64,000 nucleotides of DNA from Actinoalloteichus hymeniacidonis (GTDB lineage Bacteria > Actinomycetota > Actinomycetes > Mycobacteriales > Pseudonocardiaceae): the NCBI RefSeq assembly GCF_014203365.1, contig NZ_JACHIS010000001.1, forward strand, positions 3,472,001-3,536,000, read 5' to 3'. Positions 8,194 through 17,675 of the stretch are shown here, one piece after another. The notes beneath the pieces were generated by a model that was not told where the DNA came from, searched no databases, and was given only the letters and a program-made list of their open reading frames with translations. How positions within the stretch are numbered: position 1 is the stretch's first letter; each line of letters begins with the position of its first letter. Position numbers and translations under genes: made by a program.

Positions 8194-10002
8194 TCACTCC
8201 CGATCGTCGGCGGTCGCGCGACGGCGTCGGGAGATGAGCAGGGCCGCGCCGCCACCGAGCACTATCACGACGCCGATACCGAGCAGGATCGCCCCGCTGT
8301 CGACACCGCCGCCGCTGGAGGCGCCGTCGATGGGTCGGGCGCCGTAGTAGCCCCAGTATCCGTTCTGTTCCCGAATCACGCCGCCGGGATCCGGCTGAAC
8401 CTGGAAGCCCTCGAAGCGGTCGGAGCGGTAGGCCTCGAGCGCGTTCTCGTAGAACAGGGTCATGGAGGAGGACTGCTCGTAGAACAGCTCCTGCATGTCG
8501 CCGACGATCTCCTTGCGGGCGTCCGGGTCGAACTCGGCCAGCTGCGCCTGGTAGAGCTCGTCGAACTCCTCATCGCAGAAGAAGGCGTCGGTGGTTCCGC
8601 CGGTACCGTCCGCGCCGGGTCGCTGGGCACAGGTCTGGATGCCGAGCACGTAGTCGGGGTCCGGGTTGACCGCCCAACCGCTGAAGGCGAGGTCGTACTG
8701 GCCGACGCTGGTCAGCTCGTTGAGTCGGGTCCCGGCCATGATCTGCAGGTCGATCTCGATGCCGATCTCGCTGAACCAGCTACGCAGGAACTCACCCGAC
8801 TGGGTGTCGAATGCGCGGTCGCTGCGGCCATAGAGCCGGAAGGACAGTGGGTTGCCCTCCTCGTCGACGCGGATCCCGTCCTCGCCGAGCTGGTAGCCCG
8901 CCTCGTCCAACAGTTCGTTGGCCGCGTCGAGGTCGAAGTTCCAGCGTTGCTCGTCCGAGGGGCTCCAGGCGTAGTTCTCGAAGACCGGCGGGATGTATCC
9001 GGCACCGGGTTCGCCGTAACCGCCCAGGACCCGTTCGACCAACACGTCCCGGTCGATCGCCTGGTTCATCGCCTGCCGCACCCGAACGTCCTCCAGCGCG
9101 GGGTGGCCGTCACCGATCGGCTCGCCCTCCCTGGTGGCGGCGCCGGGATTGGTGGCCAGTTCGAAGAAGCGGCGACCCTGGGCCTCGTTCACCGCGATGC
9201 CCTCGGTGTCGCGCAGCGCGTCCATCTGGGCGGGGGTCAACCTGTTGACCAGGTCCACCTCGCCGGTACGCAGGGCCTGAACGGCGGCGTCGGCGTTGCG
9301 GTAGAACAGGAACTGGAGCTCGTCGATCTCCGCGGGGCCCCGGAAGTAGTCCGGGTTGGCCTCCATGCGGATGAACTGTTCGGCGCGGTACTCGGTGAGG
9401 ATGAAGGGGCCGCTGCCGACGACGGGCATCGTGTCGTTGGTGAAGGACGCGATGTCCTCGACCTCCGACCAGATGTGCTCGGGGACGATGGGGACGTCCA
9501 GGGCGAGCATGGTGGCCTGCGGGGTGGCCGTGGTGACCACCAGCGTCTGCTCGTCCTCGGCCACGACGGTGTCGAAGTTGGCGACGAAATTGCCGTTGGC
9601 CGTGCGCGCCGCCTCGTCCTCCATCATGAGGTTGTAGGTGAAGGCCACGTCCTCGGCCGTCACCGGCTCGTCGTCGGACCAGGTCACGTCGTCACGCAGG
9701 GTGAAGGTCCAGGTCAGATTGTCCTCCGAGGTCTCCCAACTCTCGGCGAGTCCCCCGATCGGTTCCTGGTCCTGCGCCGAGGGCAGCGTGACGAACTCGT
9801 ACATCAGCCGCATCAGCTCGGTGGACGAGGCGAAGATCGCGATGAACGGGTTGAGCGAATCGATGTTCTGCGTCACCGCCACCCGCAGGACGGTCGACGA
9901 GTCGTCCGTCGTCTCGGCCTGTGCCACCGGTCCGACGGCGGGAGCCGCCACGGCAGCGATCACTCCGACGGCGGCCGCGACGGCGCCTGATCTGACTCTC
10001 AT
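8194..10002 (-). CDS. peptide ABC transporter substrate-binding protein with C-terminal membrane anchor
   Basis: A 602-residue family 5 (SBP_bac_5) binding protein. A signal peptide of about 29 residues without a lipobox is followed by the family start LRVAVTQNIDSLNPF. The C-terminal 30 or so residues form a single membrane helix (GAILLGIGVVIVLGGGAALLI) ended by RRRR. The protein is therefore probably held on the outer face of the membrane by a C-terminal anchor rather than by a lipid. It is the first gene of the importer operon, and the 890 bases upstream carry no gene. Confidence 0.93.
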   Translation of the reverse strand: MRVRSGAVAAAVGVIAAVAAPAVGPVAQAETTDDSSTVLRVAVTQNIDSLNPFIAIFASSTELMRLMYEFVTLPSAQDQEPIGGLAESWETSEDNLTWTFTLRDDVTWSDDEPVTAEDVAFTYNLMMEDEAARTANGNFVANFDTVVAEDEQTLVVTTATPQATMLALDVPIVPEHIWSEVEDIASFTNDTMPVVGSGPFILTEYRAEQFIRMEANPDYFRGPAEIDELQFLFYRNADAAVQALRTGEVDLVNRLTPAQMDALRDTEGIAVNEAQGRRFFELATNPGAATREGEPIGDGHPALEDVRVRQAMNQAIDRDVLVERVLGGYGEPGAGYIPPVFENYAWSPSDEQRWNFDLDAANELLDEAGYQLGEDGIRVDEEGNPLSFRLYGRSDRAFDTQSGEFLRSWFSEIGIEIDLQIMAGTRLNELTSVGQYDLAFSGWAVNPDPDYVLGIQTCAQRPGADGTGGTTDAFFCDEEFDELYQAQLAEFDPDARKEIVGDMQELFYEQSSSMTLFYENALEAYRSDRFEGFQVQPDPGGVIREQNGYWGYYGARPIDGASSGGGVDSGAILLGIGVVIVLGGGAALLISRRRRATADDRE

Positions 10003-10896
10003 CCGATGAGCCCCTTTCCACCCAGTGGGAGAAAACCAACCACCTGGTACCGAGGCGAGTCAATGACTTCCGATCCACTTTCGTCACGACATGCGCACCC
10101 GTGACATGATCTTCGCCGCATCGGGATCGACGGCGGCGAATCCGCTACGTAACACCGCACGGCCGAAGGCCGCCCGACCGCCGCATCTCGACACGGGCGG
10201 CAGGATCGACGCGGTACGGTCGGCGATTCCACATCGTGATCGAACGGAGTTTCGTCCGGCGCACTCCCGCCGGGCCCGCCGCCGGGCCTCGGCACCCGTC
10301 TCGGCCGGTGTGGGAGTGGGCGACACGATCCGCCGTAGCGGGCAGTCCCGCCGCGCCCGATCGGACCGGTGTCGTTTTTCGACCATCACCCATCATTGTC
10401 TGCAAACACCGTTCGATGCACGCCGCCGTCGCCCCACCGAGAAGATCACTCGGCCAGCGCGACGACGGTCGACCCGGCAGTGAGCGACGCCGCACCATCA
10501 GGGGACCACACCGTCGCGTACCGTGTGCGCTGCGCGAAATCGGACCGGTTTCGTACCGAAGTCGAGTGGCATAAGACGGGCACCGGAGTCCGGCCAACTT
10601 GGACATGGTCGGAAAATTACCGATATCAGCCCGGATATGTGGCACATAAACGCAGGTCAGCCCATTGCCCCAGGCTTCCACACCGTGCTTCGATGATCTG
10701 GAAACGACGCCCAGGACAATGCAGGCGCGAAGCAACCCAGCGTTTCCTCGCCGCCATGCAAGTAGTGGTCGAACATTTCGTGAACAACAAACGCCGGGAA
10801 AGTAACGGCGGTGCAGGAAAAATTCCACGAACGGATTAACGGATAGCCCAGTACGACGCCTTGCGTCGAGCTGCTGGGAGCCTGAGGAGGAAACAG
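10003..10896. other. 894-base region without a recognised gene
   Basis: It separates two divergent transcription units, the peptide importer on the left and the secreted beta-repeat protein on the right. Open frames here show no domain or credible start. The part from about 10570 to 10830 is lower in GC than its neighbours and probably holds promoters. An imperfect inverted repeat TTCG-TAC-CGAA lies near 10550. No RNA gene was recognised. Confidence 0.5.
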
Positions 10897-11874
10897 ATGA
10901 AGGCACGTGCCGGTCTTGCACTGATGACATCGTCGCTGGCGGCGGTCGGGACGTTGGCACTCGCCACGCCCGCCCACGCCTCGCTGACCACGCACTGCGT
11001 CGGCACGGCGGGAGCGGTGACCGTGCCGGGCGACCTGTATGTCCCGGCGGGCGAGGCATGCGCGTTGGAGGGCACCACGGTGACCGGCAACGTCGTGGTG
11101 GCCGAGGGTGCGGACCTGCTGATCGAGGACGGCACCTTCGACGGTTCCGTCACGGTCGAGGGCAACGGCTTCTTCGAGGCCGTCGGCACCAGCATCTCCG
11201 GTGACGTCAGCACCACCGACGCCTACGGAGTCGACCTGACCTCCTCCCAGCTGGGCGGCTCGGTCGTCCTCACCGGCGAGGCGAACGCCAAGTACCCCAC
11301 CTACGGTTTCGTCTTCGATTCCACGGTGGCGGGCATCGACTCGACCGCGGCCGAGCTGCTCGTCGAGAGCTCGTCCATCGAGGGCTCGGTGACCTCCGAG
11401 GCCTCCCTCTACGCCGACCTGGTGGACTCGGTGGTGAACGGCGACCTGTCGGTCACGGGCGCCGAGCTCGGTTCGGTGTTCTGCGCGGGCGAGGTCTACG
11501 GCGACGCGGTCTTCGACGGCAACGCCGACGTCGTGCAGCTCGGCGGCACCGGTCCGGTCCTGAACTGCGAGGGAACCTCCTTCTGGGGCGGGAACGTCAC
11601 GGTTTCGGGCACCACCGGCGATGTCGTCGTCGCGGAGAACATCATCCGGGGCGACCTGGCGGGCGAGGGCAACGACACCACTCCGGTCGTGTCGAACAAC
11701 CGGGTTCGCGGCACGGTCAGCGGCCAGTTCGCGGCCCAGGACCCGGCCGTCGAGCGCAAGGTCATGCCGTTGCGCGTCTCGCTGGACCGCACCGCCGAGC
11801 TGGAGAACCGCTCGGAGGAGCGTCGCACCGAGGCGGAGGAAGCGGCCATCGCAGCAGGGCCCGCCAACCTCTGA
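10897..11874 (+). CDS. secreted beta-repeat (bactofilin/beta-helix-like) protein, function unknown
   Basis: A 325-residue protein with a clear Sec signal peptide cut after PAHA (about residue 28). The mature part is built of short beta-strand rungs with recurring V-T-G-N-V-V-V, G-S-V-T-V-E-G and G-D-V-S-type strings, suggesting a right-handed beta-solenoid. A charged helical tail (about 285-325) is rich in Glu, Arg and Ala. Two or three cysteines could form disulphides. The start is decided by a strong GAGGAGG site at 10883-10889. A perfect hairpin terminator follows 43 bases after the stop. It is a surface or matrix protein by inference only. Confidence 0.75.
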   Translation: MKARAGLALMTSSLAAVGTLALATPAHASLTTHCVGTAGAVTVPGDLYVPAGEACALEGTTVTGNVVVAEGADLLIEDGTFDGSVTVEGNGFFEAVGTSISGDVSTTDAYGVDLTSSQLGGSVVLTGEANAKYPTYGFVFDSTVAGIDSTAAELLVESSSIEGSVTSEASLYADLVDSVVNGDLSVTGAELGSVFCAGEVYGDAVFDGNADVVQLGGTGPVLNCEGTSFWGGNVTVSGTTGDVVVAENIIRGDLAGEGNDTTPVVSNNRVRGTVSGQFAAQDPAVERKVMPLRVSLDRTAELENRSEERRTEAEEAAIAAGPANL

Positions 11875-11916
11875 GCCGACCCGTGCGTCCCGTAGGGGCG
11901 CAGTGCACGAACAGCA

Positions 11917-11952
11917 GGCCCGGTACCCGAGAGATCTCTCGGGTACCGGGCC
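11917..11952. terminator. perfect 36-base palindrome, likely bidirectional terminator
   Basis: Two 18-base arms (GGCCCGGTACCCGAGAGA and its exact complement) abut without a spacer, 43 bases after the stop of the secreted protein. There is no long U-tract, which is common for actinobacterial terminators of this kind. Confidence 0.7.
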
Positions 11953-12114
11953 GTTCGTCACGGTGACCGTGGGTGATCGGTGGCGATCTCCGCCGGCGGC
12001 CCGACCCACAGTGCGATGGCGGTCGAACGGCCCGGTCGAACGACCCACTCGTCCCGGTGAACGCACCGTACGGCGGTGATCGACCTGGGCAGGCGTCCCG
12101 CCTACTCTGCACCC

Positions 12115-12942
12115 ATGCACATCCTGATCTCCGCCGATATGGAAGGTGCCACCGGCGTCACCTGGACCGACGATGTGCGGCCGGGCACCGAACAGTGGCA
12201 ACGGTTCCGGCGCCTGTTCACCCAGGACGTCAACGCCTGCGTGGCGGGTCTGTACGCGGGCGGTGCGACCCGGGTGCTGGTCAACGAGGCGCACTCCTCG
12301 CAGCGCAATCTGCTCCTGGAGGACTTGGACGAACGCGCCCGCCTGCTTACCGGGCGGCACAAGCCACTGTCGATGATGCAGGGGATCGATTCCGGTGTGG
12401 ACGGCGTCGTCTTCCTCGGCTATCACGCGGGAGCGGGGGTCGAGGGCGTGCTGTCGCACACCTATCTGGAGAACTCGATCACCGGGGTGTGGTTGGACGG
12501 GGTACCTGCCAGCGAGGGCAGGCTCAACGCCGCACTCGCCGCCGAACACGGCGTTCCCGTGCTGCTGGTCACCGGCGATGATCAGACCTGTGTGGACGCG
12601 AGCGACTACGCACCCTCGGCTGCCATGGCTCCGGTCAAGGAATGCGTCAGCCGCTACGCGGCGATCTGCCTGCCGCCCCCAGGCGCCCAGGCCCTGATCG
12701 GCGCGCAGGCCGAGCGGGGCATGGCGGCGGCGGGCCGCATCGAGGGCGCGGTCGGTGCGCACCACATCGAGGTCGAGTTCGACGCCGCGCATCTGGCGGC
12801 GGCCACCGCCGTGATCCCCACCGTGGAGCAGCTCGACGTCCGTCGAGTCGGCTTCGACGCGCCGTCGATGACCGAGGCGATGAAGTGCTTCAAAGTGGTG
12901 ACGGCGATCGCGGGCGGCGCGGTGCAGGGCATCTACGGCTGA
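12115..12942 (+). CDS. dppA: D-aminopeptidase, peptidase family M55 (DppA-like)
   Basis: A 275-residue cytoplasmic metallopeptidase. The DppA metal and catalytic residues are all visible: D8 and E10 in ISADMEGATG, H60 in NEAHSS, H104 in LGYHAGAG, H115 in LSHTYLEN and E134 in PASEGR. The founding enzyme is a zinc decamer that releases D-amino acids from the N-terminus of D-Ala-containing peptides, linking it to peptidoglycan peptide recycling. The peptide importer nearby could feed it, though it is not in the same operon. Start ATG 12115 matches the family. Confidence 0.92.
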   Translation: MHILISADMEGATGVTWTDDVRPGTEQWQRFRRLFTQDVNACVAGLYAGGATRVLVNEAHSSQRNLLLEDLDERARLLTGRHKPLSMMQGIDSGVDGVVFLGYHAGAGVEGVLSHTYLENSITGVWLDGVPASEGRLNAALAAEHGVPVLLVTGDDQTCVDASDYAPSAAMAPVKECVSRYAAICLPPPGAQALIGAQAERGMAAAGRIEGAVGAHHIEVEFDAAHLAAATAVIPTVEQLDVRRVGFDAPSMTEAMKCFKVVTAIAGGAVQGIYG

Positions 12943-13226
12943 TCGATGGGCGACCGGTCCGTGCCACGAGGCCGGCCCGGTCGGCCACCGGCCGCGATGG
13001 CAGCGTGCAGGCTGCCGCGTGATTTTGATCCGACTTCGAGGTGGTGTCCCTACAGTCGAGCGCCCGGGTGATCTTCGCCCGCGAACGGAGGGCTCGGCTC
13101 GATGTCTGTTCGTCCTGGACGCCCGACGGGCCGGCCGCCGCTCGCTCGGGCCGCCGCGCTCGGGGCGCCGTGCCCGCCGCCGAAGCCCGCCCCGATGGGG
13201 CGCGCCGGTAGGCAGGCGACACGCCG

Positions 13227-14816
13227 ATGAGCAGCACCGAGGTCGCCGCCCCGTCGCAGCGGACCGTCAACGCGGTCTTCCTCGGCTTGAGCCTCGGGGT
13301 GTTCCTGGCGGCGCTGGACGGAATGATCATGATGTCGGCGTTGCGCACGGTGGCCGATGAACTGGGCGGATTGACCCAGCAGGCATGGGCGACCACGTCG
13401 TATCTGGTCACGATGACCGTGTCGACCCTGTTGTACGGGAAGCTGTCGGACATCTTCGGCCGGAAACGGCTCTATCTGATCGCGATCTGCATCTTCACCG
13501 TCGGTTCGCTGTCGTGCGCACTCGCCCAGTCGATGTACCAGCTGGCGTTGTTCCGCTGCGTCCAGGGCCTCGGGGCCGGCGGGCTGTTCCCGTTGGCACT
13601 CGCGGTGATCGCCGACATGCTGCCGCACCCGCGACGGATCGGATACCACGCCAGGCTGGGCGCGATATTCGGCGTCGCCGGTGTGGCTGGGCCGGTGCTC
13701 GGTGGACTATTCGCAGGCGCCGAGTCGCTGCTGGGTGTCGATGGCTGGCGGTGGGTCTTCCTGGTCAACGTCCCGGTCGGGCTGGCGGCGCTGGCCGTGG
13801 TGGCCGTCGCGTTCACCGTCGACTCGCCCCGGATCGCCCACCGAGTGGACTGGTGGGGCGCCACGACGCTGGTGGTGGGCATCGTGCCGTTGCTGATCCT
13901 GGCCGAACAGGGCCGGGACTGGGGATGGTCCTCACCGACGACCCTGTCGACCGCAGGAGTCTCACTGATCGGCTTGCTGCTGTTCGTCGGCGTCGAGCGG
14001 GCGATGGGCGACGAGGCGCTGTTGGCACCCCGGTTGTTCCGCCGACCGGCTTTCGCGCTGGTCAATGTGATCAATTTCCTGGGCGGCATCGGCATGTTCG
14101 CCGGAATGGCGCTGATCCCGCTGTATCTGCAGATCGTCCGAGGGCTCTCCGCTTCGGCAGCGGGGTTCCTGCTGCTCCCCCAGGCGATCGCGATGCCGGT
14201 CGGTGCACTGCTGTGCGGCCCGCTCCTGGCGCGAACCGGTCGTTTCACCGGGCTGCTGGCCGGCGGCCTCACGATCATGGCGGCCTGCTTCCTGGCCCTG
14301 GGGCTGACCGAGTCGGCCGCGCTATGGCAGACCACCGCATTGGTCACGATGCTGGGTCTGGGCACGGGCGTGTACTTCCAGGTCGTGCTCACCGCGATGC
14401 AGAACAGTGTGGACCGCACCGAGATGGGTGTGGCGAGTTCGCTGGCCGGTTTCTCCCGCCAACTCGGCGGAGTCGTGGGCACCGCGGTGACCATCTCGAT
14501 GCTGTTCGGCCTCGGCGCGCAGCGCATCGCCGCCGAGTTCCACGCGCTGCTGGGCTCCGCGGAGTTCGCCGCCGCATCGAACGCGGACCGGACGGACGGC
14601 GCCGCTGCGGAGTTCCTCGCGGGAGTCCGCTCGGGCGAGGTCGATCTCGACGACACCTCGGTCCTGACCGAACTGGATCCGCTGCTCGCGCAACCGGTCG
14701 TCGACGGCCTGGGCGGTGCCTTCGCCGTGGTGTTCGTGTCGGTCGGCGTGGTGTTGTCGCTGGCAGTCCTACTGACACTGCCGATTCGGACCCGCTCGCT
14801 CCAGAGCGCGCGGTGA
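13227..14816 (+). CDS. DHA2-family (EmrB/QacA) multidrug MFS exporter
   Basis: A 529-residue membrane protein with about 14 helices. It has motif A as GKLSDIFGRKRLYL (residues about 72-85), motif B-like RCVQGLGAGGLFPLALAVIAD, and motif C-like GPVLGGLF. The periplasmic loop before the last helix is long and acidic (about 430-490). Such proteins export drugs or metabolites with proton antiport. The gene stands alone, and no TetR or MarR regulator is adjacent. The 284 bases upstream contain no recognised feature. Confidence 0.93.
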   Translation: MSSTEVAAPSQRTVNAVFLGLSLGVFLAALDGMIMMSALRTVADELGGLTQQAWATTSYLVTMTVSTLLYGKLSDIFGRKRLYLIAICIFTVGSLSCALAQSMYQLALFRCVQGLGAGGLFPLALAVIADMLPHPRRIGYHARLGAIFGVAGVAGPVLGGLFAGAESLLGVDGWRWVFLVNVPVGLAALAVVAVAFTVDSPRIAHRVDWWGATTLVVGIVPLLILAEQGRDWGWSSPTTLSTAGVSLIGLLLFVGVERAMGDEALLAPRLFRRPAFALVNVINFLGGIGMFAGMALIPLYLQIVRGLSASAAGFLLLPQAIAMPVGALLCGPLLARTGRFTGLLAGGLTIMAACFLALGLTESAALWQTTALVTMLGLGTGVYFQVVLTAMQNSVDRTEMGVASSLAGFSRQLGGVVGTAVTISMLFGLGAQRIAAEFHALLGSAEFAAASNADRTDGAAAEFLAGVRSGEVDLDDTSVLTELDPLLAQPVVDGLGGAFAVVFVSVGVVLSLAVLLTLPIRTRSLQSAR

Positions 14817-15035
14817 TCGCTCCGGCGCGCGGTGGCTCCTGGCCGGGCGATACCGACGGTGACGGCCCGATCTGCCATTCGAGGTAATCTGCGGCTTCAC
14901 GATCGATTCAGTGACCTCGACCCGACGTCGGTGATCAAAGAACCGCTAACGTCTCCTTTCAGAAAATCGTTCACCAAAGCTGCGTCGCGCCGGACGGCGG
15001 CGGCCTCGCGTCGCACCCCATCTGAAGGAGTCTCG

Positions 15036-15941
15036 ATGAGTCGAGGTCGTACCGGACTGGCGCTAGGCGCCGCGACGGTTCTGTTGACGGCCTTACCCGT
15101 GCTCCCAGCCGGAGCAGACACCACCCCCGACAGCCGGGACGACGCCGTCGTCTTCTTCGACGACTTCGCCGGGTCGGAGATCGACCGTTCGCAGTGGACC
15201 GTGGAGGTCACCGGAACGAACTTCGGCACGGTCAACAACGAGCAGCAGGCGTACATCGATTCGCCCGAGGTGCTCTACCTCGATCAGAACGTCGACGGCG
15301 CGGACAACGTGTTGGCCATCCATCCCCGATACCGCCCCGGCACCGTCGCGCCCGACGGCCGGACCTATGACTTCGTCTCCGGGCGCCTCAAGACCCAGGA
15401 CAAACGCGACTGGACCTACGGCAACTTCGCGATGCGACTGAAACTGCCTCAGGGCGGCCAGGCTCCCGGTCTGTGGCCCGCAGCGTGGATGCTCGGCTCC
15501 AGCATCGGCCACGGCACGCCCTGGCCCGCCAGCGGCGAGATCGACATCATGGAGAGCATCGGAGAGCCCTTCACCAGCGTGGCGCTGCATGGGCCCGGGT
15601 ACTCCGGTGCCACCCCGCTGAACGCCCGCCAGCATTTCGAGGGCCTCGACCCTGCGGATTGGCATGTCTACAGCGTGGACTGGACTCCGCAGGGCTTCAC
15701 TTTCTACATCGACGACCGGCAGGTGTACACGGCCAGCCGCGCCGAGGTCGAACAGTATGGCCAGTGGGTGTACGACGATCCGCAGTTCATCCTGTTGAAC
15801 TTCGCGCTCGGCGGCGACTACCCGGCGGGCGTCAACGGGGTCAGCCAGCCCTACCACGGCATCCCGCAGTCGACGGTGGACATCGTCGCCGCCGACAACG
15901 CCCGGTACCTCATCGACTGGGTGAAGGTGGAACAGAACTAA
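15036..15941 (+). CDS. secreted glycoside hydrolase family 16 (beta-1,3-glucanase-like)
   Basis: A 301-residue protein with a Sec signal peptide ending around PAGA-D (residue 27-28). A single GH16 jelly-roll domain follows, with the catalytic motif GEIDIMESIG; E168 is the nucleophile, D170 assists and E173 is the acid/base. The segments GLWPAAWMLGSS and HVYSVDWTPQGFTFYIDD are typical of laminarinase-type members, which cut beta-1,3-glucans such as fungal or algal glucan. ATG 15036 has a GAAGGAG site just upstream. No carbohydrate-binding module is attached. Confidence 0.94.
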   Translation: MSRGRTGLALGAATVLLTALPVLPAGADTTPDSRDDAVVFFDDFAGSEIDRSQWTVEVTGTNFGTVNNEQQAYIDSPEVLYLDQNVDGADNVLAIHPRYRPGTVAPDGRTYDFVSGRLKTQDKRDWTYGNFAMRLKLPQGGQAPGLWPAAWMLGSSIGHGTPWPASGEIDIMESIGEPFTSVALHGPGYSGATPLNARQHFEGLDPADWHVYSVDWTPQGFTFYIDDRQVYTASRAEVEQYGQWVYDDPQFILLNFALGGDYPAGVNGVSQPYHGIPQSTVDIVAADNARYLIDWVKVEQN

Positions 15942-16068
15942 CAGCAGCCGAGGCCCAGTGTGGTCGAGGCGGATCGACGTCCGTGGGGAAGGACAGGTAC
16001 GGGCAGCAGGCCTTTTCGGGGAGGCGTGGAGTCCGTATCAGTGCGGGAACCGTCCCCACGGCTTCCAG

Positions 16069-16108
16069 GGTGCGGGGTTCGTGATGTGTGGCTCACGAAC
16101 CCCGCACC
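16069..16108. terminator. hairpin terminator between convergent genes
   Basis: Two perfectly complementary 16-base arms (GGTGCGGGGTTCGTGA and complement) enclose an 8-base loop, followed by GCTTT. It sits 128 bases after the glucanase gene and 36 bases before the stop of the convergent DUF4041-like gene, so it can serve both. Confidence 0.8.
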
Positions 16109-16143
16109 GCTTTCATGCCGTTCCTCTCGCGGTCGACCCCGTA

Positions 16144-16755
16144 TCACGGGCGATCCGCGAGCCGGTCCGCGTCGGGTGCGCTCGGCGGCCGGCGGTCGTG
16201 GGCCCCGCGTTGGGAGCACGCGGCCGCAAGCTGCAGCTCGCCGCACCGCAGTGCGTGGTAGTCGGGATCGATGCGAACGGCGAAGGCCGAGCCGATCCGG
16301 TCGATCCCATCGGCGGAGCGGGCCAGGGTGGCCAAGGCCTCGGTGAGCCCGATCCGGTCGAGATCACGATGACAGGCGGCGGCCACGGTGTCGTAGGCAC
16401 GTAACAACAGGCGTGCCAGGGCCTTGTCGGCCCGACGATCCAGCGACTTCGGATCCGACGACCCGGTCGGATGGGTCGGGCGGACCGGGTTCTGCGCAGG
16501 CTCGGTGGACTGCAGCGCCCGACCGGAGGCGGCAAGCTTCCGACGCCGTCGTCGCAGATCGGCCGGATCGGTCTGCGCCAGGATGCCGCTGTCGAAGCGC
16601 GGGCGGGTCAGGCCTGTATCCACCGTGCGTTCGGTGGCCGAGGAACCGAGTCCTGCGGTCGAGCGCCTGCCCGGCGCGGCGTCGTCTCGACGCGCCGCGC
16701 GCAACCGCTGCTCATATCGGCGCAACGCCTCGATCTGTTGTCGTCTGCCGAGCAC
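16144..16755 (-). CDS. short DUF4041-like protein
   Basis: A 203-residue protein. The segment from about residue 108 to 185 (KALARLLLRAYD... to ...RIDPDYHALRCGELQLAAA) recalls DUF4041, whose members carry LLLRAFNGE..., paired helices and an ending like IRISPEYLELKLEELRLAY. Full-length DUF4041 proteins also have a long N-terminal coiled coil and often a C-terminal GIY-YIG nuclease-like domain. Both are missing here; instead there is a short basic N-terminus rich in Arg and Gln. The GTG at 16755 is the furthest start in frame. Existence is likely; the family link is from recalled patterns. Confidence 0.5.
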   Translation of the reverse strand: MLGRRQQIEALRRYEQRLRAARRDDAAPGRRSTAGLGSSATERTVDTGLTRPRFDSGILAQTDPADLRRRRRKLAASGRALQSTEPAQNPVRPTHPTGSSDPKSLDRRADKALARLLLRAYDTVAAACHRDLDRIGLTEALATLARSADGIDRIGSAFAVRIDPDYHALRCGELQLAAACSQRGAHDRRPPSAPDADRLADRP

Positions 16756-17675
16756 TCACCGCACCCATCTCCTCCGATGGCGGCGCGTCGATTCAGCCGC
16801 ACGCCGCGCAGCGTCATGCAACCCGCTTATCGACCCCGGCCCGGGCGCCGTTACATCCCGGTGACCTCGCAGAGCGAGACGTGAACACTCGTCCACACTG
16901 GTCCGAGGCAGGCCGACGACCTCTTCCCGCAACGGGTCGGGGTCGACAGCGCCGCTCGCTCTTGACAGCGGCCGCGCATCGGCCCACTGTCCGAAGTGGC
17001 AGGAGAATCCCGATAGGCGGACCAGGACGACGAAGACGGCATTGCAGCCGCAACCCGAACTCCTCCCGATTCGCATCACACCGAATACCGCCGAACAAGC
17101 GGCCGAATGGGCTAATGACAGCGACCGGTCGGCTCATTCCATAGCCAACGGCAACCCAGCACGGTTATTATTTGACCAAGGTCGACATCGATTCGTCGAT
17201 TGGAAACAACGGGTGCTCTCGAAAGACAGCGCCGGTTGCCCGGATCCGCTGCCGGACCGCCGGCCCTCCTTTCGGCGGACACCGACTACTGGAGAACGGA
17301 GAACAGCTGACGTGACGACCACAGGTCGGCGGGTCTCCACCCGGTGCAGGCGTGCCGAGGCGGCGACCGCCTACCCGCCGAGACCAGAGCCACGGACAGG
17401 CGACGACCGGGCGTAGTCGGAGCAGGTGAGACGAAGGCACGCCGTGCCGGCCGGCCTACGGCGGCGAACACCGCTCGTAGGTGTCGTGACGACGGGCGAC
17501 CAGGACGGTGTGTCGCATCCCGTTCCACGTCGGGACATTTTCACCCGATAGGGGTGTGTCGGGCCTTCGTATACGTGCTCGAGACGGGCGGGCCGCGGAA
17601 ACGACCTCGTCTGGCTCGTCGCCCTCGCACCGAGCACCACCGGGTTCGACGACCGAACCGAGGAGGAACCCCATT
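16756..17675. other. 920-base region without a recognised gene
   Basis: Several overlapping open frames on both strands show no domain, no credible ribosome-binding site and no consistent codon use. The stretch 17040-17220 is lower in GC than the rest. The only clear signal is the GAGGAGG site at the right end that belongs to the amidase gene. Confidence 0.5.

Noticed and set aside
10003-10896. Open frames of about 110-300 codons between the peptide importer and the secreted protein
   Set aside because: No domain, start signal or consistent codon bias; they conflict with each other on both strands.
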